Source of the DNA: Neodontobutis hainanensis
Taxonomy: Eukaryota > Chordata > Actinopteri > Gobiiformes > Odontobutidae
DNA length: 64,000 bases
Assembly: GCA_024349245.1 (NCBI GenBank)
Contig: JALDNG010000513.1
Coordinates: forward strand, 1-64,000
Reading direction: 5' to 3'
Position 1 is the first letter of the stretch. Each line of letters opens with the position of its first letter. This document shows, in pieces, positions 37,601 to 48,955 of this stretch. A program made the position numbers and the translations under genes. Under the pieces are notes generated by a model. It made no database searches, was not told the origin of the DNA, and worked only from the letters and a program-made list of their open reading frames with translations.

Positions 37601-40600
37601 TCTTTTTCAAATTCTATGCAAGTATATAGTAATGAAAATTTGTATTTTTAAGAATAATAATCATTTTCCGTAAAATAAATATATCATAAATATAATTAAA
37701 TATTTTGATAAGACGTACATATTCAAACATTTTATAAATGATTTTTCATCGAAGATAAACATTAATATGTAAATTTGATCTTTATTTTTGAAAATTACAA
37801 ATTCTCGTCGAGTATCATGTTTATATCCCTGAATAAAAAACATAATAACTTCCAGAGTTTGCCGTGCTCTTAACGCTGTCTAAAATCATAAAAATGATAG
37901 AATATTAAAAACTAAAAATCATATTTTGAATCATTTAGTTTAATTTATTTAATTTGCATTAAAATATATTTATATTGAAATATACTTAACATTTACAATT
38001 TACGATACATATTATAAAAATTTAAATCTCAAATATTTCATTTTATCTGATATATAAATTGTTATTTGATAATTTTTAATTTTATTTTTATAAAATAAAT
38101 ATCTTAATTTTTAATATCAGCGTAAAAATCATTGAAACTATATCTATACATAAGACTTATGTGTTATCAAAAAATCGCAAAAAGATTTTAATACTATTAC
38201 ATACAACGTCGAATCGTCCTTTAGGATAATCTGATCTCTTTGATAAATCAAAAAAAAGACATGCATCCTATACAGAATATTTTGCAAATCCCTAAATTAA
38301 TTTTTTCGTATAGTTTCGAAATTTTATAGATTTGTAAAACTAAAATACAAAAATAGAATTGTTGAAAATTTAACTTTAGAAAAGATATTTTTTAAAGTAT
38401 ACGTTCTAAATAATAATTAAAAACTATTTTACAGAAAATATAAAATTATCTTGTTATTTTTAATTTTCATGTATTAAACTTTACATAAACTTCTAAATCA
38501 GACAGCAAATTATCCTTAAATATTTTTCATAGATTCACCTTTACCAATTTTCTCAAGAATATTTCAAGTTGCTTAAATTATTAAAAGAATAAATATATTT
38601 AATCTTTAAAACGACCAAATCATTTTTATGAAAAAAATTACTGTTCAATTGATAGAAATCCAAGAATTACAAATATTTTTTACAAATTACTTGATGAACA
38701 GTGAAAATTAACTTAAATAATATGTAGATTATTGATTTTTATATTTACTCATATTTGGAATCAGAAAATATGTTTTCATTATCTGAAAATATTTATCGTA
38801 AATATTGAATAAAAAATACAATATCGTAAATAAAAATATACTTCGAAGATAATTTATTTCCTTACATAACAAAAAAAATAAAATTAAAATTATTAATTTT
38901 ATTTTGTGGATCAAAAATATTTTTGTATATTTGTTTCTATAGTGATACAATCTATAATTTATTTATCATATATTAGATCCTACAATGTTGAAACATTTTA
39001 TATAAAATATATTATCTACGATTGGCTTTCAATTGTTGTAAATAAGTCTAAATTAAATTTTAGTAAAATTGTTTTACTCTAACAAAATAATATAAATTCT
39101 TTCGATTAAAGGAAAAAATATTCAAAAAAGCTCTTCAAAAATATATGAAACACTTTTGCAATAATACGAGATAAATTTTATCTATCACAAGATTGACTTT
39201 ATGATTGCGACAGTTCCTTCATCTGATAGACTTAATAATATAAATAGATCACTCATAAATAAATTATCTTAATCGAGAAAATTTGTTCAATAATTAGCCT
39301 TCTAAATCTTAGCTATTTTTCAAAAAGTATATCAATCAGATTTATTTTAATTAAAAGATGCGATTTGTATGTACAAATAGTGTTGAATATTTTAGAATTT
39401 ATCCAATTTTTTTTTATTTAAGAAAATAAAACATAAGTGTTTTTTTATAAACCATTATAATTAACGTTTAAATAAACGATCAATAGAAATATATCCAAAA
39501 GAAGGATAAAATATATTTTATTTATAACAAACATAAAAAATAAGTTGAAAAATTTTAAAAATTCAATGAAAATAATATGATACAAAAAATTAAAATTGTT
39601 TTTGAAAACTAACAAATTTCATTACTGTGAATATTTTTCGAAAAAATTGAATTTTTGAAATATTTTGTATGTCGGAATGATTATGGCAATAAAACTTTTT
39701 CCATTATTTAATTTTTAATAATTATCAAATAAAATTATATGTGTGGAAAAAATATCGCACTACATTATCTATATACTACAACTTAAAGACTTTTAACCTT
39801 GATGATATTTCAAATTGTATTTTTAAATTGACCTTCACGTCAATATTCAAATATTCTTTGTTAAATTTTTTAGTTCTATAAATAGATTTAATTACACTTT
39901 CTTTCTGACTGATATAAACCACAACAAAATTAATTTATTTTAACCATAAACAAAGAATCTGTTTGAGTAAAAGAGTTATATGCATTGAGCATTTTAGTTG
40001 ATTTTTCATTAATTTTATATAACCTATCTCATATTTTATGTATTTAAACTTTATACATGAAAATATTTATGATTCGCTGTAAATAATATATTTTAGCTTC
40101 GATTCCATTGTATATTTATCATAGAATTTAACATAATTCATTTATTTTTATATTTTAATGATAGTTACAAATCAAATTTTGTTTAGAAAAATTTAAAACC
40201 TCTATTTCGAGACGTGTAAACATCTGTATGACATAGGTTGCACCAGCAGTCTCAACGTTGGGCACGTTTGGTAAAAGAGACTAAAATGTATATGATAAAA
40301 ACATTTTTTAGATACTTCGATTTTTAAAATATTTCCAATATTAAATAAAGAAAATTTTTGAGTAAAGATAGAATCACTTGTTTTGATAAATAAAATAAAA
40401 TAATTACAAATCACAAGAATAAAATAAAACACAGAAATTTTAAACTGAAGGAAAGTAAATTTTAAAATATGCTTCAAAGAAAAATTTTTTTACAGCGATA
40501 AAAATCAATTTTTAACGTTAGAGTACAAAGGTTAATTTAAAAATTCTCATAAAAAATTTATTTTTTTTATTTATCTGATAAATAGTTTCGAATTTACCAA

Positions 40601-41990
40601 TTTAAATAAAAAGTAAATTTTAGTAATAATAGCTGTATCAAAAAAAGGCTCGAACACAAAAAAAATTAGGATTATATTAAATTCATTGTCGTAATAATAA
40701 ATATTTTAAAAATATTTTTTGTATTATTTATTAAACAATGCCTAATATAAAGAAAAAACAACTTTGGAAAAGTCAAACAGTTAAAACTAAATACGTTGTA
40801 TCATATAAATCTCAAAGTAATAATACTAAAAGAAATTTTTTTAAACTCAAAAATGCGTTATAATTACAACTCTCTATATGAATATTTTTAGTGTAAACTT
40901 CAGATTTCTATACAAAATTGTTATATTTCAAACAGTTGTACATCTCAAATAAAATGAAAAAAATGTCATTTCGTTTGAAAATAAAAATTAAAAATTTTTG
41001 ATATCTTATAAATAATGATGTTACTTAAGTTATTTAATTTATGAACGATTAAAATAAAGCATTAATAAAAATAGCAAGCACATCAAAAAGTTTTTCTTAT
41101 TGTAAACATTAATAAATTAAAATAAGTATTTTTTAAATTTTATTATATTAAATATTCCAATGAACTTTTTTAAAATGTAACTTAATCTAAGATAGAAAAA
41201 TTCAATTTAATAATTTTTTTGAATATATTCTAAATTCATCTGAACAAAACAATTGTAAACGGAGAAGTATAACTCATAATAATATCATGTTATTTTAAAG
41301 AATTTTTTTATCAACGAAATTTAAAAAATGAAAATATTCAGTCAATCTATTTTTATAATGAATGTATAACTATAAAGCAATGTTTAATTGTATCTTGTTG
41401 ATAACTATATTAAGATTAAATCAAATAAGCCTCAAAAATGACAATTATATAGAATTTCTGAAATAGTATTTATGATAATCTGATAAATTATGAAATATTT
41501 TATTGAGAGTAAAGTTAAATAAGAAAAAAAATTTTAGATGCTTCAAATATATACGTTAAAAAAGAAATGTGGCCTAATTTATATGTTAAAAATATTCTTT
41601 TAAAATATAATTCAAAATAAGCAATTTATTAATATTTTCTCAAAAGTAATCTTACAAACAAATTCTTCAGACAGAACTTATTAAAATGAAAAATCTTTTA
41701 GATATCAACATAAATACGCCTGATGCCTTAAAACTCTCGATAAACAACGCATTTTTGTAAAAATGCACATTTATTTCTAATATGGGTTGCAAAAATTGAG
41801 ACAGGTATTTATTATGTTTATGTCAAAGAAAACTAATATAAATAAACTTTCAAAAAATTTTATATTTACAATAAAAATACAAAAATATTTTGAAGAGAAA
41901 ATGTTCAAATTAAAAATCATCATACCTTTGAAAAAAGTTGGCACATATACAAGATTCCAATCATAACTTTAAACAACAAAAAGCTGTAAA
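31700..41990. other. AT-rich intergenic DNA with one GC-rich island
   Basis: About 10 kb without recognisable genes. Minus-strand open frames at 37425-37610, 37661-37843, 38729-38950 and 40202-40477 look like random AT-rich frames, except that the last ends inside the GC-rich island described at 40,206-40,285. Confidence 0.6.
40206..40285. other. Isolated GC-rich island, unidentified
   Basis: About 80 bp with close to half G+C, including gacgtg, ttgcaccagcag, caacgttgggcacg, lie abruptly in sequence that is otherwise nearly all A and T. The arms agtctc and gagact could pair across about 23 bp. On the minus strand one frame reads LLPNVPNVETAGATYVIQMF, which is protein-like, but no frame is recognisable and I see no convincing tRNA cloverleaf or A/B boxes. 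It could be an exon fragment, a SINE remnant or an insertion of foreign DNA. Confidence 0.35.
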
Positions 41991-42005
41991 ATATGTTAAC
42001 TATGC

Positions 42006-42064
42006 GTATTTGCGGCGAAAATAACCGCTAATACTATTATTTTCGTGACGTATCATGCAAATAC
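42006..42064. repeat. Nested inverted repeat with CpG-rich centre
   Basis: Outer arms gtatttgc (42006-42013) and gcaaatac (42057-42064) and inner arms cgaaaataa (42016-42024) and ttattttcg (42037-42045) are perfect complements. They form an interrupted stem-loop of 59 bp. An alternative small hairpin, gcgg / ccgc (42012-42015 and 42025-42028), competes with it. The block is CpG-rich for this window. Confidence 0.55.
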
Positions 42065-42816
42065 TTATAAGAAAAAATATTTTTATATAATTAATTATTT
42101 TATACATTAATGTCATTCATTTATATATGTTTGATGACATGAATTTATAAACAATTAATTTATGTATAGTATAAATATCATCCATGTTTTGATAGAAGTC
42201 TGAATTTATATTCAGAAATTTTTCTGAAAATGTAAGGTCAAATGCTTAAGATGATGATTAAATGACGGTTAACACTGCGTCGATATTATAATTACTCTTT
42301 AAGATTAATATTTTCTTGATTTTAGCTGTAATTATTTCAGAAGTCTTTATTGCGTAGTTTTATTAATGGTTAACTTGAGATCCTAAACTACAACTGACGT
42401 GTCTTATATCTATCTATCACAGAGTAATAGGATCATTGTTTATAAGTCAAATATATTATAAAATATTTATCTTTAACATTAAACATTATAGTGAGTATAT
42501 AAATTAACTCTTGAGATATAAAATCGTAAATATTCGATAAATTTAACCTCATGAGAAAACTTTTTGGTTACGACAACTACAAATCTCAAGCAAGAGTATT
42601 TTTTACAATTTTATCTCGAAGTTCAGTATAACTTAATTATCTTTAAAAAATACTGTTTATTTCTTACGATTTTTGTTGAAATATAGCAATACCTCTCTAA
42701 TACTATACGATATATGCAGAGAATGAAAATATCATAGAAATATGTTAGTTAACATGTCATTAAATATATTAAGACAACCGCCCTTAAGTAGTTAATCGTA
42801 TGTTCGCCGCATCCGC

Positions 42817-42840
42817 CACAATATATATCAAAATATTGTG
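42817..42840. repeat. 8-bp perfect inverted repeat
   Basis: cacaatat (42817-42824) and atattgtg (42833-42840) flank an 8-bp AT spacer, immediately after a CpG-containing stretch (gttcgccgcatccgcc). This could be a hairpin or an element terminus. Confidence 0.5.
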
Positions 42841-43008
42841 ATAAAAATAAAAGTATAAATTATTTATGAAATGATTTCGAGAATGTGTAAACAGGCGTAT
42901 TTTTCCTATTTTATTTCGTTGTATGAAAACAAACGTGAATCTATTTAACATTGATTTCTCATTTTTTATTTGGATGCATAAATAATATAGTTATCTTGAA
43001 ATGCTATC

Positions 43009-43063
43009 ATTTATATATATGTTTCTTTCTAGATTTATATATATGTTTCTTTCTACATTTATA
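43009..43063. repeat. 24-bp tandem repeat, about 2.3 copies
   Basis: Two adjacent 24-bp units (43009-43032 and 43033-43056) are identical except for the last base (G or C) and are followed by 7 bp of a third copy. Each unit is an AT dinucleotide run plus gtttctttcta. The near-identity indicates recent slippage duplication. Confidence 0.85.
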
Positions 43064-43565
43064 ATATTAATACATAAAATAAATAATTAAACAAGAACCA
43101 TCGCACAAATTGAAGATTTAGCGGTTTCACGATGTAAGTTTCTAAATATTTACCAAAACTTGACTATAATAAACTGTATAAATCGATTAGTTTTACAGTT
43201 CTAGTCGAATAAATTACCATTAATATTCGTGATTTTCATTCATTGCTTTTTTTGATTATTTCAAAAATGTTATTATTAAGCGTTAAGAACTATATTTACA
43301 CTTATATATGTTGTTATTGTATGAAAAAAGATATTAAGACATTTTATTTTCTTATGCGCACGCGAAATTATGGTTTATCGGATGTATTAGTGAACTTCAC
43401 ACAAAACCATTTTTATTGCACATTTTAGTAAATTTTTAACTTTATCATTTAAAATAAAAAGAAGCATAAAAATTTGCAAGTTTTTTTAGTGTAATTTAAA
43501 TGTTTGTATTTTTAGATCATAAGATGATAAACTTTGAAGACAATATGAAATGTTATTTAATAATT

Positions 43566-43865
43566 TTAATTTAAGGAATATTGTTTTGGAGGGTTCATTC
43601 CTTGAGATTTTGATCCACGATAAATTTTACCATTTTCTAAATATTTATCGTATATTTTACTCTTATGAAATGTACTAATTTCTAACCAATCATCCAAATA
43701 TACTTCATCATCAAATATATTTTACAGGCGAGAAGTCAATTTTTTCAACCACACTCAATTTTCTAATTTTGTATCATCGTTTAGATAATAACTATTTTTA
43801 CATCTTCTTCATATGAATTTAAATACTTTATTGACAGATATATACTCTTTATTTCAAAAGACTTT
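43566..43865 (-). pseudogene. Decayed coding sequence, unidentified
   Basis: On the minus strand, 51 sense codons run open from 43721 to a TAA at 43566-43568. Their composition is rich in Asp, Glu, Gly and Ser: FDDEVYLDDWLEI, KIYDKYLENGKIYRG, KSQGMNPPKQY. That is quite unlike random AT-rich translation. The same frame continues upstream past a TAA at 43722-43724 with YYLNDDTKLEN, then a TGA, then VWLKKLTSRL, and on to about 43,865 with few stops. This looks like the C-terminal end of a real protein that has gained stops. The 'YLDDW' string recalls some RT active sites, but what follows does not fit RT. I do not recognise the family. Confidence 0.5.
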
Positions 43866-44990
43866 TCTCTTTTTTTTGAAGTGAACACAATTATAATCAG
43901 AGAAATAATCATAAAAACAATCTGATAATTATTTTATTCATAAATCGTTAATATTTAAAAAATAATATTTTATATTTGTTCTAATTGACTATATTCAACG
44001 AAAATTGATGAATATGTTAAATAAAAATAATAAAACCACTCACATTATATAAATTTTTTTGAATATGAAAATTCACCCTAAAATGATTTTTAACTTTTTA
44101 ATAAAAGAATTAATTGTATAAATTCAAAAATCATAATATATGTGAATCTATATTTATATTTTACCATTCGATCACTCAAGATAAACAATAATTGTGATAA
44201 TATGGAATACTTTTAAAACATATTTGTATGCCAAATATTCACTAATATTTAGAAACACGAGTTTATGTTGAATATTATCCTTTTACATAGTGTAATTTAA
44301 TTGATATCATGAAAAACATTGTTTCAAAATGTATTGAAAAAAAGATACAGTTATTTGAAATTTTACGTGATAAGTATTGTATATTTCAATAATTTTCGTG
44401 TTTAAAGTTTTATGAAATCTTTTGTTCATAGTGTCACTGAATTTTAGATTTAAGCTTAATCTATAATAAAGTGAATTTTCTAACTTTATAAACCAAAAAT
44501 CATGACATTATCTTGCGCATGTTTAAAAATAATTTTTTATCCTCTTAAGAATGATATGATGAGAATTTTATTATTGTGATATTAATATCAAAATATTACA
44601 TGATAAGTTTAAAAATATTTTTTTATATCTATTTTATTTTTTTCTTAAGTTTATATATCAGGAACAGTTTTCACAAATTTTCTTAATTCAGTATGAATTT
44701 CACCATTGTAAAAATCAAAATAAATTTCAAAAAGTCAACAGATCTCTTTTGCGTGGTCTCAGACATAAAAAATCTGTTGTAAAACAAATAATAAAACAGA
44801 ACGCGCATGATTCTAAAAATTTGCTTTAGTTCTATTTTACCAACATAATTGCTAAGACACAGAAATATTTTACGAGTACAGTGAAAGTTTTTCATATCAA
44901 ATATATGAAATATAAAAATAATGGGTCTTCAAAAGTCATTATAATAGAGTATGGAAAAATCATATTTCTAAAATTTAACAAAACATAACA
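43866..44990. other. AT-rich intergenic DNA
   Basis: Nothing supportable here. The minus-strand frame at 44683-44895 is Phe/Leu/Lys/Asn-dominated and matches nothing I know. Confidence 0.6.
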
Positions 44991-44994
44991 AGAT

Positions 44995-45278
44995 GCAGTA
45001 ATATTTTAATGTTCTAGACTATAAACCTTTTTAATCAGTTCTACCAAGTGGCAGACATCTAAAAATTTGATCAAATATTTCCGCCTGCTAAATTTCATTC
45101 AATGATTCTGATCTTTATTTTAAGCTTAAATGCGTTATTGCAGTTATCACTGTACTATGCATACACTGCTCAGGAATGATTTGATGTTTTTAACGTATCG
45201 TTGTTATTACAAACTAATTTCTAATTACGATAAGTTACGATTTGTTTACAAAATAGATTAAGTATCTGTTCCTCTTTA
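44995..45278 (-). repeat. Putative polypurine tract and 3' LTR, element C
   Basis: On the minus strand a purine tract (aaagaggaac, about 45,268-45,277) is followed by sequence that is less AT-rich than the flank. That sequence contains an AATAAA signal (within aaaataaagatc, about 45,107-45,118) and ends with a G/C-containing segment (gatgtctgccacttgg, about 45,045-45,060). This is the layout of an LTR with U3, polyadenylation signal and U5. No 5' partner copy was found beyond 49 kb. Confidence 0.42.
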
Positions 45279-45399
45279 AAAGCGAACAATTCCTAATCAA
45301 TCGTAGATCAGATTGATGGTTACATATAAAATGAAGATTGGTATGAAGATTCGACTCAAGGGTAAAGTTCTGTATTTTCATGTTGAATGAATCATTGCA

Positions 45400-46620
45400 T
45401 GGCTACAGTGAAGGATGTTGTGTTTTTATATCTCTTTGTCGGTTGTTTCAATATGGATCTGTAAGGATAGAGTCGTTTATTATGTTTTCGTCATGTTTTA
45501 TTCATAATCCAAATGGCGATGATGAGCATGCTCTTCGATTGTTTCAATATAATTTCAACACTAAAGTACCTTTTCGAAAAACGATGTTTATCATTTTGAA
45601 AGATTCTTTCAATACATTCGCACTAGTACTTTATCTCCTTAGATAAACTTCCTCCGTCTAACATACAATTAATAATCTTTCTCCAATAGGGTCAGATTGT
45701 CGATCCAGATTCTGGTTCTTTTTCCAAACACTGCTACTGAAGGAGTATTAAATAATGCTGCGAGGGATGCATTTCATTAACTTTCAAGGAGTTTATTAAG
45801 ATCGCTATAAAAGAATTGTCACATTCACTTACGCTCTTTAATATACTTTTTCAAATCTCTCATATAAACCATTATATGAGGAGTTAGTTCACATTGTATG
45901 TTTTTCTTATTAAATTATTTTTATTTGTAACTTTGAAATAAAGTGTGTAATTTAACTGGAGACCGTTGTCACTTACCAGATGTTTAAGAACTCTTTACCG
46001 AAATGATAGAGTCACAAATTGTTTAACTGTTTCATCCGTCGTAGTTTAATTCATTACAATAGCTTCTAGTCAATTAATATAATCATCGATTGCCACCAAA
46101 ATTGATTTACCCGCCAATGAATCAAGAAAAACTACTGAGAGTTAATGGATTGGGTCATAAGCTATTTTTTATTGCTTAATTAGAGCTTTGATTTTTAACA
46201 GGGAACATTACTGGGCTTTCTAGATCGTGAATTAAATGTCATCATAAATTTTGTGCCAACACACATTGAGTCTAACCTGTGTTTTAATATTGTAAAGTTA
46301 AAGGCGATTGTCATAAATTTTTTTCAAAATATTTAGTTTAAAGAGCTAGTGAATAATCAATCTCAATATGAACAGGCGACAATCCCCTAAATTAGAAATT
46401 AATTTTTCTTGTTAAATAGAAAGATTGAGCCCTCTATTCTTATCTAGTGTTTTTTAATCTCTAAAGACAGAGCTGAAACCATGCTTACAATACCCTCTCT
46501 GTTTGCTGCATTCTCCAAATTCCATCACACGTAGATAACTTCTCTAGATATTGAAAATTATGCAATCGTTATTTTTTCGATTTTATATGAATCTTTATCT
46601 ATTGTGTTCCTAGATACGAT
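45400..46620 (-). pseudogene. Element C integrase remnant
   Basis: The core is readable in one frame from 46117 to 45959 with only three stops: GKSILVAIDDYIN, LEAIVMN, TTTDETVKQFVTLSF, LKHLVSDNGLQL. The first catalytic Asp is in VAIDDY. The second is in VSDNG (codon 45968-45970). NGLYERFEKV follows at about 45,850-45,873 with the catalytic Glu kept (45859-45861). The Asp-to-Glu distance is 109 nt, one base more than D-X35-E, which matches a visible frame change. Downstream at 45,520-45,740 come FGKRTRIW and KVLVRMY from the C-terminal domain. Zinc-binding-like sequence lies at about 46,480-46,600 but is weak. The plus-strand frame at 45380-45646 is an antisense shadow. Confidence 0.9.
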
Positions 46621-46739
46621 GTTTACGTTAATATTTTCATACTCATCTCGGTATTTAATTGAAAACATTATTCAGAGAGAAATACAGCCCATTGTTTTAG
46701 TTGAGATGATGTGGTTTGTGGAATGCTTTTCATATGATT

Positions 46740-47240
46740 ACAAAATGAACATTAAATCACGATAATCATTGACAAAATAAAGATGTAAACAGCGATGATC
46801 TTTTGAATTTTTTTACAACCTTTATTTTTGCCAAATTTTCATTATCAACTGTGAAGTAGTTCTGCTCTATAACTCAGAGAATCTATAATGCCATCGACAT
46901 AGTACGCTCACTTCAATTCTCTAAAACACAGAGATGAGCGTAGTTTATATTTTTTCATGTCGCGTCGATCGTGAGACTAATGTCGCTTTAAGCTCAAAAT
47001 TTCCAATACAGTTGCTTAGTGACTATTTTTTGCACTTTCAAACGCTTTTATTTACCTTTCAACAAAAAAATAGGAACCATAATTCATTATGGCATATAAA
47101 TGAGAAATTCTGACTGCCACCATATTTATATGATATATTAAATATTTCATTTATCTCAAGAAGCTTATAACGTAGTCATTAGTCGTTGAGTTTTCTCGCT
47201 TTTCATTGGCCTTCATTTTTAAGAGAGATTTTTGGACCTT
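46740..47240 (-). pseudogene. Element C RNase H remnant
   Basis: Frames on the minus strand give IKAFESAKNSH and ATVLEILSLKRH at about 46,985-47,065. These equal the 'AFxxxKxxLxSxxVLxHxDPxxPLxLxTDAS' entry to RNase H. SRTTSQLIMKIWQK, KNSKDHRC, LHLYFVNDYRDLMFI at about 46,755-46,870 equal 'ExNYSxxxKEALAIxWAxxKFxxYLxGxxFxLxTDHxPL'. The TDH region reads NDY, so its Asp is kept. The middle of the domain, with the DAS Asp, is unreadable. The domain follows RT directly. Confidence 0.75.
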
Positions 47241-47249
47241 TTGTTTTAG

Positions 47250-47770
47250 ATATGATTGATTGTAGTACTCAATATCATATTTGAAAAAACTACATTTATT
47301 GTCTCTTAGTCGCAGACCTGTTTATTATTATCTTCTTAGTACATGTTCGAGCGTACTAATGTGTTCTTAATCGGTTTTACCCATGATATTTACATTTTTA
47401 AGATTGAATACCCCCGTAAAATTCTATCTAAAGGCTTCTGCAAAAAAGCAGTTAAAGAACCAATTCAACTGAAGTTGATAAAGCTATAAAGATTTTGTTG
47501 TGAATTGATTCTCAAATATTTACATCTGGCCTATTCCACCTTCATCAGGACATACGAGGCTTCCAGATTGATAACTGTGAAGCTAGTGCAACTAGCGAGA
47601 ATAGAAAATATCTTTTTGCGTTTTGGTATGGAATACATATTTATGTCTTTTTTTTCAATTCAATCTGATAGATAAGTCTCCATATAAAATGACACTTTTG
47701 TCCTTTTTGAGTTGTGTTACTATTGGATCATCCAATTCTGACGTTTAAACTTTTTCGATAATTTTAATGT
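47250..47770 (-). pseudogene. Element C reverse transcriptase remnant
   Basis: Fingers and palm blocks are clear: PVVTQLKKDKSV and ILYGDLSIRLN at about 47,660-47,730, ASQLSIW and VINLEAS-like sequence near 47,560-47,600, and then a clean block at 47,257-47,404. That block reads GVFNLKNVNIMGKTD, stop, EHISTLEHVLRR, three stops, TGLRLRDNKCSFFKYDIEYY. It is the 'GxxxYLDDIxIxGxTxEEHxxxLxxVLxRLxxxGLRLxxxKCxFxxxxIxYLG' region. The YLDD box reads NLKN, so both catalytic Asp codons are lost. It lies between the linker and RNase H as expected. Confidence 0.92.
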
Positions 47771-47928
47771 GCTTCAATTGAAAAAAGATTGTCATACATG
47801 TGGTGCAAAATGAATGAAATTCGTCCAGCTCGACAATCAAAAGGCGAAGTTTTTGATTTCAAAAATATTTTAAAATAAAATTTCTTAGTTTTCCAAATTC
47901 ATGACAGAATATATCTTAAAATATTGTT

Positions 47929-48120
47929 AAGAATTTTCTCAGGATTATCCGAAACATTGACATTTGGTATTTTTGTAAAAATCGTTCTCATTGAGCCAAT
48001 TAATCCAATCTCGCAACGTCATTTTTCCACTGTTGTAGCAAACATACAGAATCAAGTTGTTTTGCCTTGCGAAGTCGGTATATTTAAAACGGTCTCTCGC
48101 AGTGGTACAAAAGACCCACA
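47929..48120 (-). pseudogene. Element C protease-RT linker remnant
   Basis: One minus-strand frame reads VPLRETVLNIPTSQGKTT, then GLIGSMRTIFTKIPN, VNVSDNPEKIL. This resembles the segment after retropepsin in some Gypsy elements ('iPprtexxvxv...Gllxxrtlvxvpn..v.vxvxNxsxexvxL'). The protease active site itself (DTG) is not found between here and the zinc knuckle. That space is only about 200 nt, too short for a full protease, so a deletion is likely. The plus-strand frame at 47924-48139 is the antisense shadow of this block. Confidence 0.7.
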
Positions 48121-48316
48121 GTTATCGCGTGTAATGTGAATGTCAATATGCTCAAGTTTTCTCATTGAGTTGTCTTTAAGTCATTAAATTGACAGTTGAC
48201 ATGGTAAACCTCTGTAATCTTTCATTTTGAGTTGGATTTCGTGATAAAAATTTTGTAGAAATATGGTTTTATTGAGCAAATATTAAGGAAGATATATCTG
48301 TTTTATATTTCACAAT

Positions 48317-48358
48317 GCAAGATTTTTCTGTATAGCTGCGCCGACCGCAAAACTTACA
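48317..48358 (-). pseudogene. Element C zinc knuckle, His to Tyr
   Basis: The minus strand reads CKFCGRRSYTEKSC, a perfect CX2CX4[H]X4C spacing with Tyr (TAT) in the His position. A single C-to-T change (CAT to TAT) explains it. The motif belongs to the nucleocapsid end of gag and lies about 130 bp after the capsid remnant. Confidence 0.8.
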
Positions 48359-48484
48359 TCTTTCATTTTTAGATAGGACAATAATTTATAAAGTGTTCAC
48401 TTGAGTTGCAACCCAAATATAGATATGATTTGGACCAGAGAATCTCTATTCACCATAACGCATGAGTAGACTATTCTCTTAAAT

Positions 48485-48955
48485 TCATTAAGCTTCACTT
48501 GAAGCTAAGTAAGCTTGATTTGCCTCGTCAATACCTTGCTTAAACTTCAACTTCTTTTCCACTGGAAGATTTGATTATTTTTTCTTTCTTGAGTCCTCCA
48601 CTCTTGATAAGAATGCATCTCTAAGAGCTTTATCCTTTAATTACCTAAAATCACAATCCTGGAGTATCTTCTGCAGCCTAATCGCATACTCTTATCGTTC
48701 CTCAGTGTAACTCTTTGGAAGTATATCTGAGAATGAATTCTGAATAATAAATTGGACTAGGATCGAATTGTTCCTAAATACAGAATTTTATGTCCTGAAT
48801 TGATACGTTATCCAATTCTTTCTTACATATTAACGTCAACAAAATTTCGTATGATCTGATCCCATAACCGCAGGACGAACCCAGGTATGTTTTATTGTTG
48901 GAACCTTGTCAATTATTGCCTAGCTTTCAAACATTAAAAAAATACTCCATTACTT
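48485..48955 (-). pseudogene. Element C gag (capsid) remnant
   Basis: Three adjoining blocks on the minus strand form a Gypsy capsid. At 48,927-48,953 is VMEYFFNV (the 'WxExFxxYF' start). At 48,730-48,873 comes SYEILLTLIC, then DNVSIQDIKFCI, stop, EQFDPSPIYY. At 48,485-48,727 comes EYAIRLQKILQDCDF, KDKALRDAFLSRVEDS, LPVEKKLKFKQGIDEAN, AYLASSEA. The last frame carries several in-frame stops and there is a frameshift near 48,680-48,720. Length and order match Gypsy capsid. Codons are AT-shifted, yet G+C is well above the flanks. Confidence 0.9.

Noticed and set aside
43243..43428. 61-codon plus-strand frame
   Set aside because: It starts at TTG. Most of it has random AT-rich composition; only the last 20 codons look unusual, and nothing is recognisable.
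43680..43725. 'YLDDW' as an RT active site of a DIRS-like or Pao-like element
   Set aside because: The residues after it (EISTFHKSK) are not the hydrophobic strand expected after an RT YxDD box, and no other RT block is nearby.
45380..45646. 88-codon plus-strand frame with gene-like composition
   Set aside because: It lies opposite element C's integrase C-terminal region, where the minus strand reads KVLVRMY and FGKRTRIW. The open frame is a by-product.
47924..48139. 71-codon plus-strand frame
   Set aside because: It is the antisense of element C's protease-RT linker, which gives GLIGSMRTIFTKIPNVNVSDNP on the minus strand and fits a known Gypsy region.
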